DNA of 31,109 nt, from IMG/VR virus record IMGVR_UViG_3300021437_000065, positions 1 through 31,109 of that record. The stretch is one strand, 5' to 3'. The notes beneath the pieces are model-generated. The model did not search any database. It was not told where the DNA came from and saw only the letters and a list, made by a program, of their open reading frames with translations. Position numbers and translations under genes: made by a program. This DNA is from a virus. Shown in pieces: positions 20,067 through 27,416 of this stretch (the first letter of the stretch is position 1; each line of letters starts with the position of its first letter).

Positions 20067-20456
20067 TCAATAAACTTGATAGACTTCAACGCTAAATTCT
20101 GCGGCAATTTTACGAGCAACAAGTTGCGCTGCGTCGTTCGTTATTCTACAGAATTCAAAGAAATCTTTACCCGGTTTAACGCCTTGTCTATTTGCTTGCG
20201 CAAGTGTTACTTCTGCGGCAATGGCTTCTGGACTATTTTTATACATCTTGCGGGCAGACTCAATTCTACCATCAGATTCTAATTTAATTGCTGCTTTAAT
20301 TTCAGAACTTGTCAATTTTGTGTGGCGGGTGGCACAAACAGAACCATAGTGTAGTATTTCCCCATCAACATCAACAATGACGGTGGATTTCAAGTTGGAT
20401 TTACCACAGCAATCGCAGGCGTTTACTGCATCATCTGTTCCAAGAATTTTAAACAT
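20067..20456 (-). CDS. Putative zinc-binding protein (Cys/His cluster)
   Basis: 129 residues. ACDCCGKSNLKSTV near the N-terminus and LHYGSVCATRHT 20 residues later give C14, C16, C17, H36, C41 and H45, enough for a treble-clef-like zinc site. A helical part follows (EIKAAIKLESDGRIESARKM). Such modules are common in phage proteins that bind nucleic acid or proteins. It is the first gene after the promoter at 20487-20515, with a 30-nt leader. Confidence 0.65.
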   Translation of the reverse strand: MFKILGTDDAVNACDCCGKSNLKSTVIVDVDGEILHYGSVCATRHTKLTSSEIKAAIKLESDGRIESARKMYKNSPEAIAAEVTLAQANRQGVKPGKDFFEFCRITNDAAQLVARKIAAEFSVEVYQVY

Positions 20457-20486
20457 TTATTTCTGCGTTAAGTTATTGATGGGGTA

Positions 20487-20515
20487 ATTATAACCCAGAT
20501 TTCAATAAAAGTAAA
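20487..20515 (-). promoter_or_regulatory. Promoter (TTTACT / TATAAT)
   Basis: On the minus strand TTTACTTTTATTG starts at 20515, and TATAAT is at 20492-20487 with a 17-nt spacer. It abuts the stop of the 37-residue gene. It is the nearest upstream promoter I can see for the small genes leading into cluster B. Confidence 0.8.
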
Positions 20516-20629
20516 TCAGTTCTTGTAAAGAATTGCAGATTTTGGATAAGAAACGCCAAGCGTAGCTGGTAGCAAGACACGTTCCCCGTTAATCATGTCA
20601 ACTGGTGGGGTAGGTATAAAGCTGTACAA
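20516..20629 (-). CDS. Hypothetical protein (37 aa, TTG start)
   Basis: 37 residues if started at the TTG at 20629, with AGGA 6 nt before it that includes the preceding stop codon. An internal ATG would give 26 residues. The sequence SFIPTPPVDMINGERVLLPA, then GVSYPKSAILYKN, looks like a compact beta protein, and its stop meets the -35 box downstream exactly. The fit to the gap is the main support. Confidence 0.5.
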   Translation of the reverse strand: MYSFIPTPPVDMINGERVLLPATLGVSYPKSAILYKN

Positions 20630-20631
20630 AA

Positions 20632-20823
20632 TTATTCCTCAATCAACTCGTACTGCCAGAAGTTCGGGTTGATCAAATTCCAGCGATTGATCAAAGCATT
20701 AGCAGCCTTCAGCTGAGTGCGCTTTCCATAATTATCAGGATCAGAGAAAACTTCATCCTGTGAGCCGTTGAATTCACTGATACCAGTTGTGCCAGTCTCA
20801 ACATTCGTCCATTTGTACTTCAT
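20632..20823 (-). CDS. Hypothetical protein (63 aa)
   Basis: 63 residues: MKYKWTNVETGTTGISEFNG, then LKAANALINRWNLINPNFWQ. A strong GGAGG lies before the ATG, and it is the first gene after the promoter at 20845-20873. Unrecognised; it has no hydrophobic segment or catalytic motif. Confidence 0.65.
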   Translation of the reverse strand: MKYKWTNVETGTTGISEFNGSQDEVFSDPDNYGKRTQLKAANALINRWNLINPNFWQYELIEE

Positions 20824-20844
20824 AATTACCTCCGAGATAGGGTA

Positions 20845-20873
20845 ATTATAACGCCATAATCAATAAAAGTAAA
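20845..20873 (-). promoter_or_regulatory. Promoter after the PAAR gene (TTTACT / TATAAT)
   Basis: On the minus strand TTTACTTTTATTG starts at 20873, and TATAAT is at 20850-20845 with a 17-nt spacer. It abuts the stop codon of the PAAR gene. It restarts early-type transcription after the late virion genes. Confidence 0.8.
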
Positions 20874-21122
20874 CTAACCAATCATCACATCAGCCGACCC
20901 GGTGATCTTGGCGTTTCGAGCAGAATCAACTGACCCAATAGTCGCTGCAGCAAGTCCGTTGATATACACAGTCTCAGAAACGCCTGAGGCAACCCGATGC
21001 TGCGCGCTATCCAAGTCGCCTAACCGACAAAACGGAACCCCATTCACAAAAACGTCAGCTGACCCAGTGATCATCCGATTCTGTTTGCTGTCAATGTCAT
21101 TGAGCCTGAGCGCCGATTTCAT
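20874..21122 (-). CDS. PAAR-type spike tip protein
   Basis: 82 residues, similar in size to T4 gp5.4 (97). It has three repeats of the PAAR type: ITGSADVFVNGVPFCRLGDL, VASGVSETVYINGLAAATIG and ITGSADVMIG, each with a turn after a D/S-A-x segment. PAAR proteins cap the central spike of contractile tails and sharpen it for membrane piercing. The ATG overlaps the stop of the 886-residue gene by 4 nt, and both should be transcribed from the late promoter at 24264-24271. Confidence 0.8.
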   Translation of the reverse strand: MKSALRLNDIDSKQNRMITGSADVFVNGVPFCRLGDLDSAQHRVASGVSETVYINGLAAATIGSVDSARNAKITGSADVMIG

Positions 21123-23779
21123 ACAATTGCCGATCCGTTTGTGCTACTTATCATCACAACCGCAGGCGAGTCAGCCTGAGTTGGAACAGTCGAATTATAT
21201 ACCGTCGGAACGCTCATGAAGTTGGCTGGGTCAGGAATAGTCGCACTCAGAACGACCTCACAGGCTGCGCCAAACAACGCGGCCATACCGTCGCGGCGGT
21301 TCATATCACCCCCTGTTACCAGACTGGTTGAGCCTGTCAAAGCAACAGTTGAGGTTTGTGTTGTGGAAATTGAACCGATTGATGCGCTTACCGTTGACCC
21401 AGCAATAGCTGCATAATCAACCTCGGTGACTGTAATCGGATTGAGCGAAACTGTAACAGAAGAACCTGTGATGCCAACGGTACTCGAGCTTGACATCGCC
21501 ATCGCGTTATACGAGACAGCGGCCGAGCTTCCAGTTATGCCAATTGACTCGTCAACCCTCGGAGTAATTGTACCAATAGTCAGGGCAGATTGAGAACCGG
21601 TGACGCCAACGAACGCAATAGAGGCAGTTCCGACTGCTCCAACAGAACTGGAAACAGAACTTCCAGATACCCCAACCGAAACGTCGGCGCGGGTTGTAAC
21701 GACCCCCTGAGAACTGGAAACGGTCGATCCGTTGACTTGAGCCGATACAGCCTGCACAGTTGCGACGGCATTTGTCACAACAGCAGAGACGACGCCTGCA
21801 ATTCCAATAGATATTGACTGAGCCGACGATACTGAACCCGCCCCAGTAGTAACTGGAACCCCCGATACCGCCGATTGCAAATCCTGATTGGTTGCAACAG
21901 AGCCAACCGAAACATTCGCAGAAGAACCGACAAGGTTGGCAGATTCGGTTTCAGTTGTGACAATAGAACCCGTTGAGCCAGATACCGATGACCCGCTCAG
22001 GATAACCGATACGGCTGAAGTTGTAGATACAGACCCTGATGAACTGGAAATAGAACTTCCAGACACCCCTGTTGAAGTTGCCTGAGTCGTTGTCAGAACC
22101 CCGGTCTCCGTCGCGACCGTCGAACCCGATATCCCAGAGTAATCGGCCTCTGAAGTTACCAAATCCCCAACAGAACTGGAAACTGAACTTCCGGTCAATC
22201 CAACTGAAACGTCCTGTCGGTAAGCAACAAGTCCAGTATCAAACTGAGCTGCTGACCCGGTAACTGGGACAAATACTGTCGGGGTGACAACGATCTGCCC
22301 GACAGTGACTGCTGTTACTAACGGGGCGCTGGGGGTATAGTTTTCAGCAAAATAGTCAAGCGCATACGAAATATCGCCAAGAGGCTGATACTCGTCTCGA
22401 GTTGCGAAAATCGACCCAATATCGCCTGATACAGCTGACCCGCTTATACCAACCTGCGATTGTTGAGAAGTCCCGACGAAACCAACTTCAGTAGAAACGT
22501 ATGCGCCAGCAATAGCAGTCTGATCGTCCTGATGAGTTGGAATAACCCCAGTATCAAACTGCGCTGAATTTCCAGTCATCGCAGCGGACTGGGATGAAGA
22601 AGTACCAACTGAACCTACTGCCGAACCAACCGAGTTTCCAGCGATAGCAATGAACTCGGTCTCAAATGTGCCGATTGAACCAACTTGAGCAGATGATACA
22701 ACGCCGCTAATAGCAACGGATACATCCTGCGTTGAGGAAACCGCCCCTGTAGAAATTGAGGCTGCGCTGCCAGCGATCTGATACTGGATAGCCGACGACG
22801 CCGAAACAAGTCCAGGCGTAGCTGTTACTTCGTTACCAGACAGAGCCGAATACTCGTTCCTAACAACAGCAACAACCCCAATAGAACTGGTTACAGCGCC
22901 ACCAGAAATTGATTGAGACGCCGATGCCGAAGCGCCAACAGAACCCGAAACAACAGAAACTCCAGACCCAGATATTGAAGTCTGATCGTCCTGATGAGTT
23001 GTTACTGACCCGACCGATACCGATGAACTGGTACCAACTAACGGAGCAGAGCCTGACGAGGTCAACCCAAAGGTGCCAAGCGAGGTCGCTGCAGACGACC
23101 CTGTAATTGCAAACGATGAGGCGGTCGAGGCGGTAACAGAACCAACTGACGTGGCAGCGGCCGATCCGGTTATCGCGTTTGATACAGCCTGAGAACTGAC
23201 AGCCGAGCCAACTTGAACCCCGCTACCAGAACCGCCCAATACAAACGATACAGCCTGAGAACCGACAACTGAGCCACCCGATACAGCTACTGCATTACCA
23301 ATAACAAGTAACGAAACGGACGCAACAGCGGCGATATTACCTTGCGAAACTGGAGCAGAATACCCAGTAACGCTTGAGTATTCGTTCCTGACAGCGGCAA
23401 CCGAACCTACTTGAGTTGCAGAAGCGTTCCCAGACAACAATAACGATACAGCAGCGGTCGCCCCAACAGAACCCTGTGCGAGCGAAGACGAGTTACCAGA
23501 TAGCGACGTTTGATCGTCCTGGTGTGTGGTTACGCTTCCAGCCTGAGCTGATACGGCTGAACCGACCAGCGGTGCAGACCCCGATGAGGTCAGTCCAACT
23601 GAGCCTACTGCCGAACCAACCGATGAACCTGATATGGAAACAGAAACTGCTGCCGAAGCAGCCAAGTTTCCAACTAGAGCAGAAGAACTGCCCCCAGCGA
23701 CATCTATCTGATAATCACTGAGGGTAAAGTCTCCAGAGAAATAGTCGAGCGCATATGTTGACGTTGATACCGTCGCCAT
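21119..23779 (-). CDS. Giant Ser/Val/Gly repeat virion protein (886 aa)
   Basis: 886 residues, mainly Ser, Val, Gly, Thr and Ala. Residues 29-468 are 20 exact 22-residue repeats and 508-815 another 14, each G-x-x-V-x4-G-x-V then nine less fixed residues ending in a hydrophobic position. Each block follows a cap with YALDYF (residues 9-14, and again near 472). The last 71 residues are non-repetitive (IPDPANFMSVPTVYNSTVPT). Similar Ser/Gly/Val repeats occur in tail-associated proteins of marine T4-like phages. A beta-solenoid or fibrous structure on the virion is likely. The downstream PAAR gene and late promoter support a structural role. Receptor binding or decoration is inferred, not shown. 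Confidence 0.8.
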   Translation of the reverse strand: MATVSTSTYALDYFSGDFTLSDYQIDVAGGSSSALVGNLAASAAVSVSISGSSVGSAVGSVGLTSSGSAPLVGSAVSAQAGSVTTHQDDQTSLSGNSSSLAQGSVGATAAVSLLLSGNASATQVGSVAAVRNEYSSVTGYSAPVSQGNIAAVASVSLLVIGNAVAVSGGSVVGSQAVSFVLGGSGSGVQVGSAVSSQAVSNAITGSAAATSVGSVTASTASSFAITGSSAATSLGTFGLTSSGSAPLVGTSSSVSVGSVTTHQDDQTSISGSGVSVVSGSVGASASASQSISGGAVTSSIGVVAVVRNEYSALSGNEVTATPGLVSASSAIQYQIAGSAASISTGAVSSTQDVSVAISGVVSSAQVGSIGTFETEFIAIAGNSVGSAVGSVGTSSSQSAAMTGNSAQFDTGVIPTHQDDQTAIAGAYVSTEVGFVGTSQQSQVGISGSAVSGDIGSIFATRDEYQPLGDISYALDYFAENYTPSAPLVTAVTVGQIVVTPTVFVPVTGSAAQFDTGLVAYRQDVSVGLTGSSVSSSVGDLVTSEADYSGISGSTVATETGVLTTTQATSTGVSGSSISSSSGSVSTTSAVSVILSGSSVSGSTGSIVTTETESANLVGSSANVSVGSVATNQDLQSAVSGVPVTTGAGSVSSAQSISIGIAGVVSAVVTNAVATVQAVSAQVNGSTVSSSQGVVTTRADVSVGVSGSSVSSSVGAVGTASIAFVGVTGSQSALTIGTITPRVDESIGITGSSAAVSYNAMAMSSSSTVGITGSSVTVSLNPITVTEVDYAAIAGSTVSASIGSISTTQTSTVALTGSTSLVTGGDMNRRDGMAALFGAACEVVLSATIPDPANFMSVPTVYNSTVPTQADSPAVVMISSTNGSAIV
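21335..22258 (-). repeat. Second block of 14 coding 66-bp repeats
   Basis: This codes for residues 508-815 of the 886-residue protein as 14 repeats of exactly 22 residues without insertions. Units such as GSSVSSSVGAVGTA and GSTVSSSQGVVTTR show the frame. This block lacks the THQDDQT and RNEY landmarks of block one. Confidence 0.9.
22376..23695 (-). repeat. First block of 20 coding 66-bp repeats with higher-order order
   Basis: This codes for residues 29-468 as 20 perfect-length 22-residue units. Units 2-5 and 10-13 form the same quartet (LTSSGSAPLV, THQDDQTS, a Ser/Ala unit, then VRNEYS), so a set of about eight units was copied. Units 17-20 carry a third, more diverged quartet (THQDDQTA, RDEYQ). 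Confidence 0.9.
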
Positions 23780-23795
23780 AACTCAACCAAAAGTA

Positions 23796-24239
23796 TCAGG
23801 TGAACCGAATCAAACCAGTCGTACCATCGTCAACCGGCATAGTAAGCGTTAACGTACCTGCGGTGATTGTCTGGGGTGTGAACGTGCTTGCGCTGATCGC
23901 GTTCTTACCTGTGGCAGAGCTGTTATACAACAGAACTGTGTCAAAGGTGGTAGAAAGCGTCACGTTTGTGAAAACGATCGAGGCTGACGGGGTTGTGTGA
24001 GCAACCGTACCTGCCAGCGAGGGAGCGATCCATGAGAACGCGACCCCACCAGCAGTGTAGCCTGTACCCGATACTTCACCAGTCGCAGTGTAAGCGGTGG
24101 TGGCCGGGCCGATCGAAGCGGTCGAGGTGTACAAAGCGGCCTTGAACGTATCAACGGCGCGGTAAGCGGCCGAGAATGCGTGCACGCCGTTCAGCACATC
24201 AACCTTGAATTGTGAGCAGATAGCTTGTGTGTTTGCCAA
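23796..24239 (-). CDS. Phage structural protein (TTG start)
   Basis: 147 residues. The start codon is TTG at 24239, supported by AGGAG 6 nt before it. DTFKAALYTSTASIGPATTA, ATGEVSGTGYTAGG and SATGKNAISASTFTPQTITA match a common type of small beta-rich phage virion protein whose exact place on the particle is uncertain. It is the first gene behind a perfect late promoter, followed by the giant repeat protein after 16 nt. Confidence 0.75.
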   Translation of the reverse strand: MANTQAICSQFKVDVLNGVHAFSAAYRAVDTFKAALYTSTASIGPATTAYTATGEVSGTGYTAGGVAFSWIAPSLAGTVAHTTPSASIVFTNVTLSTTFDTVLLYNSSATGKNAISASTFTPQTITAGTLTLTMPVDDGTTGLIRFT

Positions 24240-24263
24240 AGTAGTCTCCTAATGAACTACTTG

Positions 24264-24271
24264 TATTTATA
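24264..24271 (-). promoter_or_regulatory. T4-type late promoter TATAAATA
   Basis: The minus strand carries the perfect octamer TATAAATA, 24 nt upstream of the TTG start, with an AGGAG site between. In T4 this octamer is recognised by gp55 sigma with the sliding clamp as activator. It is the only perfect copy I found on the minus strand, and it precedes the only virion genes in the window. Confidence 0.85.
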
Positions 24272-24276
24272 AGCTT

Positions 24277-24453
24277 CTAACTTGCCAATTCAGAGTCGCT
24301 TGCCTCAAGTGGACGGATAACCATACGAGCATCCCGCTTCACCATTTCGCCCTCGTACCAGTACTCCTGCCAGCTCAGGTCAGGCTCGTTCCCAACGCGT
24401 CGCTCCATCAGCGACTCTTCAATTGGACCTCGGATTGTTTCAATAAGCGCCAT
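24277..24453 (-). CDS. Hypothetical protein (58 aa)
   Basis: 58 residues: MALIETIRGPIEESLMERRV, then LSWQEYWYEGEMVKRDARMV. GGAGG precedes the ATG, which follows the NTase stop codon with no gap. Unrecognised, acidic, no membrane segment. It ends just before the late promoter. Confidence 0.65.
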   Translation of the reverse strand: MALIETIRGPIEESLMERRVGNEPDLSWQEYWYEGEMVKRDARMVIRPLEASDSELAS

Positions 24454-25347
24454 TCATCCTCCATACATTTTTACTTTGAAATTTATCACATCCCGGCAGA
24501 ACCGATTGTACGCAAAGTCGGCATCATACCTTGCAGCTTCCTCGTAGTTCTCCCAGGCAAACTCGCGAAACCAACCTGAAGTGATACTGGTACATACCTT
24601 CTCCAGCGCCATCAGATACGCTTCCTTGGGGGTCTTTTCTCCAGGAAATGGAACCAATGACCGCTCGATTGCCAGCACCATCGACTCTTCACGCACCGCG
24701 TCCAACCGATATTCAAACGGGAGCGATTCAAACCGAATCCTCGATGACAACACTTCCCCACTGGAAAACCGGGTGTACGCTGGAACGTCGCAGATTTTCA
24801 CCGACTCGTGAATGGAATCGTGATCATACACATAATTCACCCCATCCCCTGAGAAGAACTTCTCCTTACTCTTGTTGAGGCTCGGATGACTGTAATCGTA
24901 CGTTTCCTCCATACGCTTCAAGTAGAAATCCCAGTGATTCTGAATCGCATTTGTGGTAAACGCTGCGCCCAGTTCGCGACGCATGAACTTGATATCGCCC
25001 ATAGTCTTGAGGAAATGCGGACTATTCTTCAGATAGCGGTGACTCATCTTCAGAACGTACGCAATCTCAAGGGGGTCATGATCCTCAAGTAGATACTCAG
25101 AAGTTGACCCCATCCAGGCAATATCAGCCTCAATCACATTGGATTCAATCCCACAAACCTCAACTGGTTTGTCAAATTTTGCAACCAGTTTCTTCCCATT
25201 TTGTAGCGGGAGCAGGGAACGGGGCTTCAAGCTACGTAGAAAGTCGGTGACCTCATCATATGACCCAACGATATCAATATCAGATATCGCTCGACCAAGC
25301 CTGAACCCGCTTACTGCCAGAGCAGAAGATCCAATGAGTTTAATCAT
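24454..25347 (-). CDS. Nucleotidyltransferase-like protein (297 aa)
   Basis: 297 residues from the ATG at 25347, which overlaps the previous stop by 1 nt; upstream in-frame starts lie in the other gene. IGSSALAVSGFRLGRAISDI followed by DIVGSYDEV gives the Gly-Ser turn and Asp-x-Asp (D23, D25) of the nucleotidyltransferase superfamily. NVIEADIAWMGS may hold the third Asp. The remaining 200 residues are helical (HRYLKNSPHFLKTMGDIKFM, FAWENYEEAARYDADFAY). The substrate is unknown. It is unrelated in detail to the shorter NTase-like protein at 3430-3975. Confidence 0.7.
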   Translation of the reverse strand: MIKLIGSSALAVSGFRLGRAISDIDIVGSYDEVTDFLRSLKPRSLLPLQNGKKLVAKFDKPVEVCGIESNVIEADIAWMGSTSEYLLEDHDPLEIAYVLKMSHRYLKNSPHFLKTMGDIKFMRRELGAAFTTNAIQNHWDFYLKRMEETYDYSHPSLNKSKEKFFSGDGVNYVYDHDSIHESVKICDVPAYTRFSSGEVLSSRIRFESLPFEYRLDAVREESMVLAIERSLVPFPGEKTPKEAYLMALEKVCTSITSGWFREFAWENYEEAARYDADFAYNRFCRDVINFKVKMYGG

Positions 25348-25640
25348 CAGCAGTTCGCAGAAGAGGATTCCCAGCCGCCAGAGGGAGTCCAAGCGCCACC
25401 AGAATCGTAGCTGCCGATACCGTCCCAACGGATGTAGATTTCATTCTCTACGGCGATCGCTTCAATTTCTGCACCAATAGCCTCGATCTGGCGAATTTTG
25501 GTTTCGGCCAGAGCCAGAGCAGCCTTCTGCTTTGCCTGTCGAGTTGCTGCAGCCGCTTCAGCCTCAGACATTGTGATTGCAGACAGTTGCGCGTTCAGCG
25601 CCGAAATCTCAGCCTGCAGTTGTTCTTTCGTTTTACTCAT
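25347..25640 (-). CDS. Coiled-coil hypothetical protein (97 aa)
   Basis: 97 residues. The first 60 form a long Ala/Glu/Lys/Gln-rich helix (MSKTKEQLQAEISALNAQLS and AEAAAATRQAKQKAALALAE), predicted coiled coil. The end is Gly/Ser/Trp-rich (GAWTPSGGWESSSANC). GGAG lies before the ATG. It may be a scaffolding or oligomerising protein; no family is recognised. Confidence 0.65.
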   Translation of the reverse strand: MSKTKEQLQAEISALNAQLSAITMSEAEAAAATRQAKQKAALALAETKIRQIEAIGAEIEAIAVENEIYIRWDGIGSYDSGGAWTPSGGWESSSANC

Positions 25641-25652
25641 GTTAACTCCATT

Positions 25653-25680
25653 AAAAAGACTCGATCATCACCGCTGATCG
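25653..25680 (-). terminator. Weak hairpin with T-run before the coiled-coil gene
   Basis: On the minus strand CGATCA and TGATCG pair around a 7-nt loop, then AGTCTTTTT follows. The stem is only 6 bp and half A/T, so any termination is likely partial. Confidence 0.3.
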
Positions 25681-25688
25681 TATGCGGG

Positions 25689-26159
25689 TTACTGGAAACA
25701 CTCGCGGAAATCTTTTGGTTTCGACGATGCCAAATGGTTACTGACGTCAAGGTAGATATTGCGAATCTTCAAATCAATTTCTCTCAATTCAGAATTTGTC
25801 AGTTTGACCTGATACATATCAAGAACTTCTTTTGGGTAATTCACACAGTTCTCAAGGAAATCTGTGTTCTCAAATGGCTCTTCCCACAAAATCTTGAAGT
25901 ATTGCTCAGCCGGCAACCGCTTGTTTCTTGCGTATTGCAGCCGCTGGATTGTGCCCAACCAAGCGCGAACCTCATTCAACCAACCGCGCCTAGACGTATC
26001 GTTTGGATACAGAACGAGTTTAACGACATGAAGGGCAATCTGATCCTGTAGGTTTACAACCCGACCAATCAACTCCTTTCGCTGAACTGCCATTTCAAGA
26101 AGAGGCGTCTTCAATGCCCAGTCGGCAAGCTCCTCAGACAACTGCTTGAAGGTTTTCAT
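25689..26159 (-). CDS. Hypothetical helical protein (156 aa)
   Basis: 156 residues from the ATG at 26159. This start overlaps the stop of the micro-membrane protein by 4 nt and replaces a longer non-ATG frame. It is mostly helical and charged (MKTFKQLSEELADWALKTPL, QYFKILWEEPFENTDFLENC, LTNSELREIDLKIRNIYLDV). No family is recognised. Confidence 0.65.
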   Translation of the reverse strand: MKTFKQLSEELADWALKTPLLEMAVQRKELIGRVVNLQDQIALHVVKLVLYPNDTSRRGWLNEVRAWLGTIQRLQYARNKRLPAEQYFKILWEEPFENTDFLENCVNYPKEVLDMYQVKLTNSELREIDLKIRNIYLDVSNHLASSKPKDFRECFQ

Positions 26160-26230
26160 TTGTACAGATAAATGAAATAGATAACGGCAGCAGTTCCACA
26201 AACGATAGTTGCAATGTCAATAAAGTCCAT
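26156..26230 (-). CDS. 24-residue single-pass membrane microprotein
   Basis: 24 residues: MDFIDIATIVCGTAAVIYFI then YLYK, a single hydrophobic helix with charged ends. It has an ideal GGAGATTATT ribosome-binding site and lies first behind the promoter at 26261-26289. It couples to the next gene by an ATGA overlap. The same leader layout precedes the DUF932 gene, which argues that the start is real. Confidence 0.65.
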   Translation of the reverse strand: MDFIDIATIVCGTAAVIYFIYLYK

Positions 26231-26260
26231 AATAATCTCCAATCAAGTTACGATAGAGTA

Positions 26261-26289
26261 ATTATAACTCGTTCAGCAATAAAAGTAAA
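26261..26289 (-). promoter_or_regulatory. Promoter (TTTACT / TATAAT)
   Basis: On the minus strand TTTACTTTTATTG starts at 26289, a 17-nt spacer follows, and TATAAT is at 26266-26261. The leader TACTCTATCGTAAC and GGAGATTATTATGG are shared almost unchanged with the promoter at 30012-30040, so the two promoter-leader units are copies. Confidence 0.82.
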
Positions 26290-26583
26290 CTACAGAATTT
26301 CAACAGACCACTTGCGGGCAATATTCAGAGCAGCGTTCTTGTCTTTGATTACCAGGTTGAATCGGTACTCGTCATAGTCAACCTCAACTGGGTCAGCAAC
26401 GAAATTATCAACTGGACCGTATGCAACCCATGGGCTTAGGCCGCGCCAATCGTCGTCGTTTAGCACAAAATCATTGGCGGCTACTGAGCAGTGCCAACCC
26501 ATATAGGCGTCATCAAACTCAAGCGACCCAGTTTCCCGCGAGTAGGCCCAACCATCAAAGTATCGGATTTTGGAAAACTTCAT
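26290..26583 (-). CDS. Hypothetical protein (97 aa)
   Basis: 97 residues from the ATG at 26583, with GGAG 6 nt before it; an earlier ATG at 26595 overlaps that site. Aromatic- and Asp-rich (FSKIRYFDGWAYSRETGSLE, AYMGWHCSVAANDFVLNDDD). It is the last gene of the tRNA-containing unit; its stop touches the -35 of the next promoter. Unrecognised. Confidence 0.62.
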   Translation of the reverse strand: MKFSKIRYFDGWAYSRETGSLEFDDAYMGWHCSVAANDFVLNDDDWRGLSPWVAYGPVDNFVADPVEVDYDEYRFNLVIKDKNAALNIARKWSVEIL

Positions 26584-26603
26584 AATAAACTCCATAAAAA
26601 TTC

Positions 26604-26691
26604 TGGCGGAAGCTCAGGGATTCGAACCCTGGAAACCTTTCGGTTTGACGGTGTTCAAGACCGTTCGTTTAAACCACTCACGCAAACTTCC
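26604..26691 (-). tRNA. tRNA-Ser (anticodon UGA)
   Basis: 88 nt with CCA encoded. The acceptor stem GGAAGTT/AGCTTCC pairs, the anticodon arm is ACGGT-CTTGAAC-ACCGT with anticodon TGA (reads UCA), and the T-arm is CAGGG-TTCGAAT-CCCTG. The 16-nt variable arm (CAAACCGAAAGGTTTC) is normal for serine. Its 5' end touches the CCA of tRNA-Thr, so both come from one precursor. Confidence 0.93.
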
Positions 26692-26774
26692 TGGTGCTGG
26701 CGGTGAGACTCGAACTCACGTAGGTTTCCCGACGGCTTACAAAACCGTTGCAATTGCCGCTATGCGACGCCAGC
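26692..26774 (-). tRNA. tRNA-Thr (anticodon UGU) with long variable loop
   Basis: 83 nt with CCA encoded. The acceptor GCTGGCG/CGCCAGC is perfect. The anticodon arm is ACGGT-TTTGTAA-GCCGT, giving TGT (reads ACA). The T-arm is GTGAG-TTCGAGT-CTCAC. The variable region is 12 nt (CGGGAAACCTAC) where threonine tRNAs normally have about 5, and the D-arm has only three pairs. Identity as Thr rests on the anticodon. Confidence 0.8.
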
Positions 26775-26783
26775 GTCTATCTT

Positions 26784-27392
26784 CTATTTACTTGCGATCA
26801 GAACGATATTGAACCCGCTATAATCCTGACCTGTTGACCAAATCAGACTATCTGGCACATTGGAACCATCATAGATGATGTCCTTGCCACCGTACTGGAG
26901 AACATCGTCGCCATCAAATAGCCGAACCTTCAACCCGTTTCCAGCTGAATCTCTGGCGATCCGCTTCCAAAGTGCCTTACCGGGCTCAAACTGCGTCGCG
27001 TCTGATGCAACAACATAACCAGCATGAATCAATGATTCGTACAGGTAAGCAAACAGCCCATATCCCTGGTACTTTGATTCAATATGCGCTCGGTCGACCT
27101 GTACAGTGTTCTTATAGGGACTCTTGAAGGTCATCTTACTTTTCATGTGAAGCGACCCAACAATGATAAACCTAGTGTCGTCTGTCTCACTAGAAGTCAG
27201 AACTCGGATGACACCATGATCTGCCTTCAGCCGAACAAACAAGAAATCAACACCATCAACGTTCTTTGTCATCAGGATATCGTACATACGCTTGACTGCG
27301 CTATCGGTATGATATCCAGAGTAGTTCGGCGAACCTAGATTGCCGTCCATGAGATAGGGCGACTCTTTGATAAACTGCTTAAATGACTTCAT
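26784..27392 (-). CDS. GNAT-like acetyltransferase (putative)
   Basis: 202 residues from the ATG at 27392, with AGGG before it. The central region has VDRAHIESKYQGYGLFAYLY and then ESLIHAGYVVASDATQFEPG with ALWKRIA. The Q-G-Y-G-L turn after a beta strand, then a helix and a DATQ segment, resembles phage N-acetyltransferases of the GNAT fold. The N-terminus (MKSFKQFIKESPYLMDG) is a common start of such phage proteins. Substrate unknown; fold assignment by pattern only. It is followed by the two tRNA genes. Confidence 0.6.
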   Translation of the reverse strand: MKSFKQFIKESPYLMDGNLGSPNYSGYHTDSAVKRMYDILMTKNVDGVDFLFVRLKADHGVIRVLTSSETDDTRFIIVGSLHMKSKMTFKSPYKNTVQVDRAHIESKYQGYGLFAYLYESLIHAGYVVASDATQFEPGKALWKRIARDSAGNGLKVRLFDGDDVLQYGGKDIIYDGSNVPDSLIWSTGQDYSGFNIVLIASK

Positions 27393-27416
27393 ATGAACCC
27401 TATTTGGCGTCAGGCA

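Noticed and set aside
21335-23695. Regular 66-bp repeats as a possible CRISPR array
   Set aside because: The repeats are translated, in frame and degenerate at the DNA level, with no constant repeat and unique spacer pattern.
25587-26051. Plus-strand open frame of 154 codons
   Set aside because: It is antisense to two minus-strand genes with good starts and ribosome-binding sites, and it spans their intergenic hairpin.
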